Assembly: GCA_944322285.1 (NCBI GenBank)
Contig: CALUOR010000013.1
Coordinates: forward strand, 1 to 64,000
Direction of reading: 5' to 3'
DNA length: 64,000 nucleotides
From: an uncultured Bacteroides sp.
Lineage (GTDB): Bacteria > Bacteroidota > Bacteroidia > Bacteroidales > Bacteroidaceae
Of the stretch, positions 59,231 to 64,000 are shown in pieces. A program made the position numbers and the translations under genes. The notes below the pieces were generated by a model, which made no database searches, was not told the DNA's origin, and saw only the letters and a program-made list of their open reading frames with translations. How positions within the stretch are numbered: the stretch's first letter is position 1; every line of letters starts with the position of its first letter.

Positions 59231-60484
59231 ATGAACTATCAGGATACTTTAGAATACTTATATAATAGCGCACCCATGTTTCAACAAGTGGGCGGAGCGG
59301 CTTACAAGGAAGGTTTGGAGAATACACTGACGCTGGACGCACACTTCGGGCACCCGCATCGCCGGTATCGTACCATTCATGTGGCGGGGACGAACGGGAA
59401 GGGGTCGTGCTCGCATACGCTGGCGGCTGTACTTCAGGAAGCCGGTTACAAGGTAGGACTTTACACTTCACCGCACTTGGTGGACTTCCGCGAACGTATC
59501 CGGGTGAACGGTGTGCCTGTGCCGGAGGAGTATGTGATACGCTTTGTGGAGGAAGAGCGGAGCTTCTTTGAGCCGCTTCACCCGTCGTTCTTTGAGTTGA
59601 CGACTGCCATGGCGTTCCGTTACTTTGCGGATGAGCGTGTGGACGTGGCTGTGGTTGAAGTGGGCTTGGGGGGACGGCTGGACTGTACGAACATCATCCG
59701 GCCTGACTTGTGCGTGATTACGAACATCAGCTTCGACCATGTGCAGTTCCTGGGCAATACGTTGGAGAAGATTGCCCGTGAGAAGGCGGGCATCATCAAA
59801 CGTGGGGTGCCGGTGGTAATTGGGGAGACGACTCCGGAAACGCGCCCTGTGTTCGAGGCAAAGGCGAAGGAGACGGATGCGCCGATTTACTTTGCGGAGG
59901 ACTGTGACAGAGAAGATTATCCGGACATCGAGTTCGAGTTGAAAGGGCTTTACCAGAAGAAGAACAAACAGACGTTGCTCACTGCCCTGCCCTTGCTGAA
60001 GGAGGCGGGTTACCATATAGATGAGCAGGCGGTGCGCAGCGGGTTTGCCCATGTGACGAGCCTGACGGGACTGATGGGACGCTGGCAGAAGTTGCAGAAC
60101 TCCCCTACCCTGGTGTGTGACACGGGACATAATGTGGGAGGCATCCGTTACATCGTTGAGCAACTGAAGGAGGAGAAGTATCGTCGGCTGCACATTGTCA
60201 TGGGCATGGTGAACGACAAGGACGTCCGGGGAGTGCTGGGCTTGATGCCTAAGAAAGCGGTTTATTACTTCACCCAAGCCAGTGTGAAACGTGCCATGCC
60301 TGCCGGGCGTTTGAAGGAACTTGGCCTGGAAGCGGGGTTGCGGGGCGAGTGTTATGCGGACGTGCCTGCTGCCGTACGGGCGGCACAAAAAGAAAGCCTC
60401 CCGGAAGACTTTATCTTCGTGGGAGGCAGCAGCTTCATCGTAGCCGACCTGTTAGCGAACCGCGATGCACTCAATCTCCACTAA
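59231..60484 (+). CDS. folC: Folylpolyglutamate/dihydrofolate synthase
   Basis: 417 residues. It adds glutamate to dihydropteroate or folates. The P-loop VAGTNGKGSCSHTLA, then YTSPHLVDFRERI, and FFELTTAMAF are the Mur-ligase-type FolC motifs. VCDTGHNVGGIRYIVEQL is the C-terminal domain. The last 33 bp are also the end of the convergent ridA gene. Confidence 0.95.
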   Translation: MNYQDTLEYLYNSAPMFQQVGGAAYKEGLENTLTLDAHFGHPHRRYRTIHVAGTNGKGSCSHTLAAVLQEAGYKVGLYTSPHLVDFRERIRVNGVPVPEEYVIRFVEEERSFFEPLHPSFFELTTAMAFRYFADERVDVAVVEVGLGGRLDCTNIIRPDLCVITNISFDHVQFLGNTLEKIAREKAGIIKRGVPVVIGETTPETRPVFEAKAKETDAPIYFAEDCDREDYPDIEFELKGLYQKKNKQTLLTALPLLKEAGYHIDEQAVRSGFAHVTSLTGLMGRWQKLQNSPTLVCDTGHNVGGIRYIVEQLKEEKYRRLHIVMGMVNDKDVRGVLGLMPKKAVYYFTQASVKRAMPAGRLKELGLEAGLRGECYADVPAAVRAAQKESLPEDFIFVGGSSFIVADLLANRDALNLH

Positions 60485-60826
60485 AGCGTCCTTGGGCAGT
60501 GCCTTAACGGCCACCGCCGAACGTGCCGGACAGTCGCCCTCAAAGTAGGTGGCATAGACGGCGTTCATCTCGGCAAACAAGGACATGTCGGCCAGGAATA
60601 CGGTGGTCTTTACGATGTTTGCCATGCCCAGTCCGGCTTCTTCCAGGATGTGCTTCACGTTCTCTAACGATTGACGCGCCTGAGCCGACACGCCTTCGGG
60701 CATGACTCCCGTAGATCCGTCAATGGGCAACTGGCCCGATACAAACACCATCCCCGCGGCTTCGATAGCCTGGCTATAAGGCCCGATGGCACCGGGTGCT
60801 TTCGGGCTGCAAATGACTTTCTTCAT
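60452..60826 (-). CDS. ridA: RidA family reactive-intermediate deaminase
   Basis: 124 residues. It hydrolyses reactive enamine/imine intermediates produced by PLP enzymes. Conserved parts are APGAIGPYSQAIEAAGMVF, VSGQLPID, and near the end CPARSAVAVKALPKDALVEIE with the catalytic arginine. ATG 60826 is preceded closely by AAGGAAAT; upstream in-frame ATGs at 60838 and 60871 exist but add non-homologous residues. The stop overlaps the folC 3' end by 33 bp. Confidence 0.94.
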   Translation of the reverse strand: MKKVICSPKAPGAIGPYSQAIEAAGMVFVSGQLPIDGSTGVMPEGVSAQARQSLENVKHILEEAGLGMANIVKTTVFLADMSLFAEMNAVYATYFEGDCPARSAVAVKALPKDALVEIECIAVR

Positions 60827-60999
60827 ATTTCCTTGCATTATAATGATTGATAAATAAATATTAAATGGCATGTTCCCATGCAGTATTTCTTGGTTTCCCC
60901 CATTTATATCAATGAATGCGAAAAGCTGTTTTGTTCATTCATCACCTTATTTTATAACTCGGACTTAACTATGAGGGAGATGTTTCCCGTAATGTGAGA

Positions 61000-61023
61000 C
61001 CCCGCCTTGGTTCCTTGGCGGGG
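61000..61023. terminator. GC-rich hairpin CCCCGCC/GGCGGGG
   Basis: A perfect 7-bp stem with a 10-nt loop. TTTTCT follows on the plus strand, but no plus-strand gene precedes it except ridA's antisense side and folC 500 bp away. On the minus strand it lies 10 bp after the pseudoprotease gene and lacks a T tract. The rest of the 206-bp gap shows nothing recognisable. Confidence 0.55.
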
Positions 61024-61032
61024 TTTTCTGCT

Positions 61033-62736
61033 TTATTTGCAATGCTTCTCTATCAATGCATCCACATTGGGGTCACCCAACTCCTTGGCTTTGGCAAAGC
61101 TGGCACACGCTGCGTCCTTCTGCTTCATCTGTATCTGGGCAATGCCCATCAGGCGATAGGCCTCGGCATAAGAAGCGTCGATGGCCAAAGCCTCTTGCAG
61201 CACTTTCACGGCTTCCTCATTGCGTCCCACACGGATATTGACCACGGCCAGTTCGGCACGATAGGTCAAGTCTTTGGGGTTCAAAGCGATGGCGCTTTCC
61301 ATATCGTCCAAGGCACGTTGGTATTGGCGGGACTTCAAAGCAGCCTGCTCACGATAGTAATAGAAGACATCGTTTACATTGCCCTTTACGGCATCATAGT
61401 AGGCATCGTAATCAAGGACGGCCTGACGGGGCTTGTTGGCCACCATGTAAGCCTGCGCCCGTGCAAACAGATAAGGGGCGGCCTCTTGCGTATAAGGCTT
61501 ACTGAAGCGCACCACACAACTGTCCAACAAGGCCAGCACTTCTTCAGACGGTGCCTTCATAGCTTCCTTGATTTTGGCCGTCGTATAGAAGGTAGCGGGC
61601 GACACCAGTTCCGAATGGTTCACTTCATCATAGGCTTCGAGCGCGGCGGGATAATCGCCTTTGGCAAACAGAATATCTCCTTCGGTCTGCGTATAGATGG
61701 GAAGCGGACGCACCTTGATTGCCTCGCGTATCTCTGCCACCGCCTTGTCCAAGGACCAGTCAGCATAAATTCTGTCCGGATTTTCTATCACAAAGGCCGA
61801 AATCAATTTAGCCCGTCCATAGTACACATCATCCTTCTGCTGCGCCACTTCCAACGCCTTGTCGAGGTCATCGGAGACCCTGTCCAGCGAGTTTTCATCT
61901 TTCGACATCAGGATGCGCTGGTTGGCGCGACGCATATAGCCGTCCGGGCTATCGGGGTATTGGTTGATGAAGTCCTGAAGCACGGTCATGTACTTATCCG
62001 CCGGGAGTTGCGAGGAAGCCATGAACAAGAACACCAACGCTTCCTCCTCTGTATCGGGCAAGGCTTTCTTAATGCCAATGTCTTTCAAGGCGGCATCGCT
62101 ATAGGACAAAGCGGTAATCTTCTGCGCCATCACATAATTGGCATCCACGCCATAACAGATGGTGGCAGTGTCTTGTCCGGAAGCCTTCTGCGCCAATGCA
62201 AAGACTTCGCCCTCCATGGTCACCAACGGGCAACTTACGCGCTTGTCCGCCAATTTAAGGGTAAGGGTATAATACGAATAATTGTCCGTTACCTTATCTA
62301 TCGCTTTGACCTTACCGGCCGTATAAGTGCGGCTCTTCTGAGTGGAATAAGGCAGGAGGCAAACATCTGCTCCTACTGCGGGAGGAGTCTGTGCCAAAGC
62401 CAAAGCTGGGACGTTCTTCCCGGTGATAGCCACCCGAAACTTTACCACATCATACATGTCGTCCGCACCCATAATGGCCTCCACAGGCATTTGCTCGCCT
62501 TCATAGTTTACGATAATGGCACGCTTCGCCCCTTTGAAAAGGGTATAATCGGACAAGGCGACTCCGTCTTCCGTCACGAAGAAGCCATTGCCGGAGTTCA
62601 ACATCTTATCATCCTTATCGTAAGTAATCACGGAAAACACAGCCCGCTTTGCCTTCTCCACCCACTTGGGCTGAGCCATTATCGCTCCCTGACAAAGCAG
62701 GCTCAAAAATAACGCTATAACTATCTTCTTCTTCAT
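61033..62736 (-). CDS. Inactive trypsin-like domain fused to TPR repeats
   Basis: 567 residues with signal peptide to IMAQ (about 22). Residues 25-215 follow an HtrA-type protease fold (SGNGFFVTEDGVALSDY). The usual catalytic His in NAHVV is replaced (SDYTLF), the Asp is kept in MYDVVKFRV, and GNSGGPL is replaced by KRVSCPL, so Ser is lost. About nine TPR-like repeats fill 225-567, clearest in YQRALDDMESAIALNPKDLT and EEAVKVLQEALAIDASYAEA. It is probably a periplasmic scaffold or substrate-binding protein rather than a protease. Confidence 0.88.
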   Translation of the reverse strand: MKKKIVIALFLSLLCQGAIMAQPKWVEKAKRAVFSVITYDKDDKMLNSGNGFFVTEDGVALSDYTLFKGAKRAIIVNYEGEQMPVEAIMGADDMYDVVKFRVAITGKNVPALALAQTPPAVGADVCLLPYSTQKSRTYTAGKVKAIDKVTDNYSYYTLTLKLADKRVSCPLVTMEGEVFALAQKASGQDTATICYGVDANYVMAQKITALSYSDAALKDIGIKKALPDTEEEALVFLFMASSQLPADKYMTVLQDFINQYPDSPDGYMRRANQRILMSKDENSLDRVSDDLDKALEVAQQKDDVYYGRAKLISAFVIENPDRIYADWSLDKAVAEIREAIKVRPLPIYTQTEGDILFAKGDYPAALEAYDEVNHSELVSPATFYTTAKIKEAMKAPSEEVLALLDSCVVRFSKPYTQEAAPYLFARAQAYMVANKPRQAVLDYDAYYDAVKGNVNDVFYYYREQAALKSRQYQRALDDMESAIALNPKDLTYRAELAVVNIRVGRNEEAVKVLQEALAIDASYAEAYRLMGIAQIQMKQKDAACASFAKAKELGDPNVDALIEKHCK

Positions 62737-62751
62737 TGTATCTTAAATAAT

Positions 62752-63486
62752 TTACCTTTGTTTTATCGCTTCGTAAATAAGCACACCCGCGGCTACCGAC
62801 ACGTTGAGCGACTCGATGGTTCCCCGCATGGGTATCTTCACCCATTCATCGCACAAAGCCAGGTTATCGTAGGAGATGCCTCGGTCTTCGGCTCCCATGA
62901 TAAGGCACAAAGGTCCTGTATAGTCGGCCTTCGTGTAATCGTAATCGCCTTTCTCCGTAGCCCCTACGATGTGAAACCCGCTATTCTTCAGATATTGAAG
63001 CGTCTCCTTCAACCCTGACTCACGGCACACGGGCAAGGTATGCAAAGCACCGGCGGAAGTCTTCACGGCATCGGCATTGACCGACACGCTGTTGTGTGAA
63101 GGGATAATAACAGCATCCACCCCGGCACACTCGCACGTGCGGGCTATGGCGCCAAAGTTACGTACATCGGTCACTCCATCGAGCATCACGAAGAAGGGAT
63201 TCTTGCCTTGTTCAAACAAGAAAGGCACCAAGTCTTCCGTCTTCTGATAGGTTATGGCCGAGACAAAAGCCACCACCCCTTGATGGTTTTTGCGGGTTAT
63301 CTTGTTGATACGCTCCACAGGCACCCGCTGCACAGGTATTTGGGTACCTTTCAAGGCGGCAAACAACTCTTTCGACAAGTCGCTCTGGATGTCTCGCTTC
63401 ACCAATATCTTATCGATGTCCTTCCCTGCCTGAATGGCTTCTATCACGGCACGGACACCAAATATGAGTTCGTTCTTCTCTATCAT
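62752..63486 (-). CDS. rlmB: 23S rRNA (guanosine-2'-O-)-methyltransferase RlmB
   Basis: 244 residues. SpoU-family enzyme that methylates G2251 in the peptidyl-transferase loop. An N-terminal RNA-binding domain (LIFGVRAVIEAIQAG) precedes the knotted catalytic domain with motif 1 DVRNFGAIARTCECAG, motif 2 LIMGAEDRGI and motif 3 IPMRGTIESLNVSVAAGVLIYE. It starts 25 bp after the recN stop. Confidence 0.95.
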   Translation of the reverse strand: MIEKNELIFGVRAVIEAIQAGKDIDKILVKRDIQSDLSKELFAALKGTQIPVQRVPVERINKITRKNHQGVVAFVSAITYQKTEDLVPFLFEQGKNPFFVMLDGVTDVRNFGAIARTCECAGVDAVIIPSHNSVSVNADAVKTSAGALHTLPVCRESGLKETLQYLKNSGFHIVGATEKGDYDYTKADYTGPLCLIMGAEDRGISYDNLALCDEWVKIPMRGTIESLNVSVAAGVLIYEAIKQR

Positions 63487-63511
63487 TCTTATACCATATT
63501 ATATATATACA

Positions 63512-64000
63512 TCAATGCTCCAATAACGCCCGTGCATTGTTGAGGGCAGCCTCGGTCAGCGTGGCGCCGCTCAGCATGTGGGCTATCTCCTCTACCCGCT
63601 CTTCGTCCGTCAGACGACGTATGTGGCTATTGGTTTCTTTCTCGTTATCTTGCTTATACACCTTATAGTGGACACGTCCGCGGGCGGCTATCTGAGGCAG
63701 GTGAGTGATGCTGATGACCTGCCGGTCGTTATCACCCATCTCTTGCATGATGTCAGCCATGCGGTCGGCTATCTCACCGGAAACACCCGTGTCTATCTCA
63801 TCGAACACAATGGTGGGCAACTTAACGGCTCCGGCTATCATCGCCTTGACGGAAAGCATCACACGGGCTATCTCGCCTCCCGAAGCCACCGATGAGATGT
63901 TTTGCAACGTCCCGTTCTTATTGGCCGAGAACAGGAAGTTTACGGTGTCCATCCCATGTATGCCAGGCTCTTTGCGCATGCCCATTTCCACTTGGAAGCG
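63512..64000 (-). CDS. recN: DNA repair protein RecN, C-terminal part
   Basis: The frame is open to the window edge; the visible 163 codons are the C-terminal ATPase half of this SMC-like protein, which acts in double-strand break repair. SSVASGGEIARVMLSVK is the ABC signature, PTIVFDEIDTGVSGEIADRM is Walker B, and ISITHLPQIAARG is the H-loop region. The N-terminal Walker A and coiled coil lie outside the window. Confidence 0.95.
   Translation of the reverse strand, partial: RFQVEMGMRKEPGIHGMDTVNFLFSANKNGTLQNISSVASGGEIARVMLSVKAMIAGAVKLPTIVFDEIDTGVSGEIADRMADIMQEMGDNDRQVISITHLPQIAARGRVHYKVYKQDNEKETNSHIRRLTDEERVEEIAHMLSGATLTEAALNNARALLEH

Overview
The window looks like a chromosomal segment from a Bacteroides-type gut bacterium (Bacteroidales). 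The evidence is promoter -7 boxes of the form TAnnTTTG upstream of many genes, a SusC/SusD pair with glycoside hydrolases, Bacteroidales-restricted families (DUF4831, DUF4837), and a sphingolipid-inositol gene set. Most of the sequence has moderate GC, but roughly 33.0-37.5 kb is strikingly GC-rich. No integrated phage, plasmid, CRISPR array or intact insertion sequence is visible.

Layout. 0-5 kb: two tandem tRNA-Asn genes, an S41 protease, a DUF456 membrane protein, surE-lpxB, and a likely small RNA gene on the minus strand behind lpxB. 5-14 kb: a DUF4831 secreted protein, a PqqD-like/MFS pair, and a long minus-strand operon rlmN, DUF4837 lipoprotein, pdxA, sigma-54 activator, lptE, TPR protein, secG. 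14-18 kb: an accessory patch with a DUF1703-type ATPase relic, an internally deleted ATPase copy, an intact DUF4143 ATPase and an intact DUF234-type ATPase, bounded by a 380-bp direct repeat. 18-22 kb: a 987-residue fimbrillin-like lipoprotein preceded by a 49-residue ORF and by large palindromes. 22-31 kb: an envelope block (ppiD-like, GldE/CorC-like, lptC, TPR protein, outer-membrane protein, coaX) and mutY. 31-33 kb: HU, a 30-residue basic protein and RNase G. 33-39 kb: iron-type alcohol dehydrogenase, HU-like protein and an inositol-phosphoceramide gene set (PAP2, CDP-alcohol phosphatidyltransferase, GtrA, PgpA-like, myo-inositol-1-phosphate synthase). 39-53 kb: a polysaccharide utilization locus (GH2, GH115, SusD, SusC and a propeller/AraC regulator lacking a kinase). 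53-57.8 kb: a transposase relic, palindromic repeats and an NtrC-type two-component pair. 57.8-64 kb: PhoH, FolC, RidA, a pseudoprotease-TPR protein, RlmB and the 3' part of recN.

How it works together. The ino1 to PAP2 genes encode a plausible complete route from glucose-6-phosphate to inositol phosphorylceramide. The PUL encodes capture and cleavage of a glucuronic-acid-decorated glycan. The predicted small RNA is antisense to a sequence resembling the translation starts of surface-protein genes, two of which (the lipoprotein at 21129 and susC at 49863) lie in this window.

The most unusual structural signal is a set of five separate intergenic arrays, each built from 4-6 degenerate units with a 22- or 23-bp period. 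Unit sequence differs between loci but period is shared. They are not CRISPRs and I know no name for them. All family names come from recognising sequence features; no database search was run.
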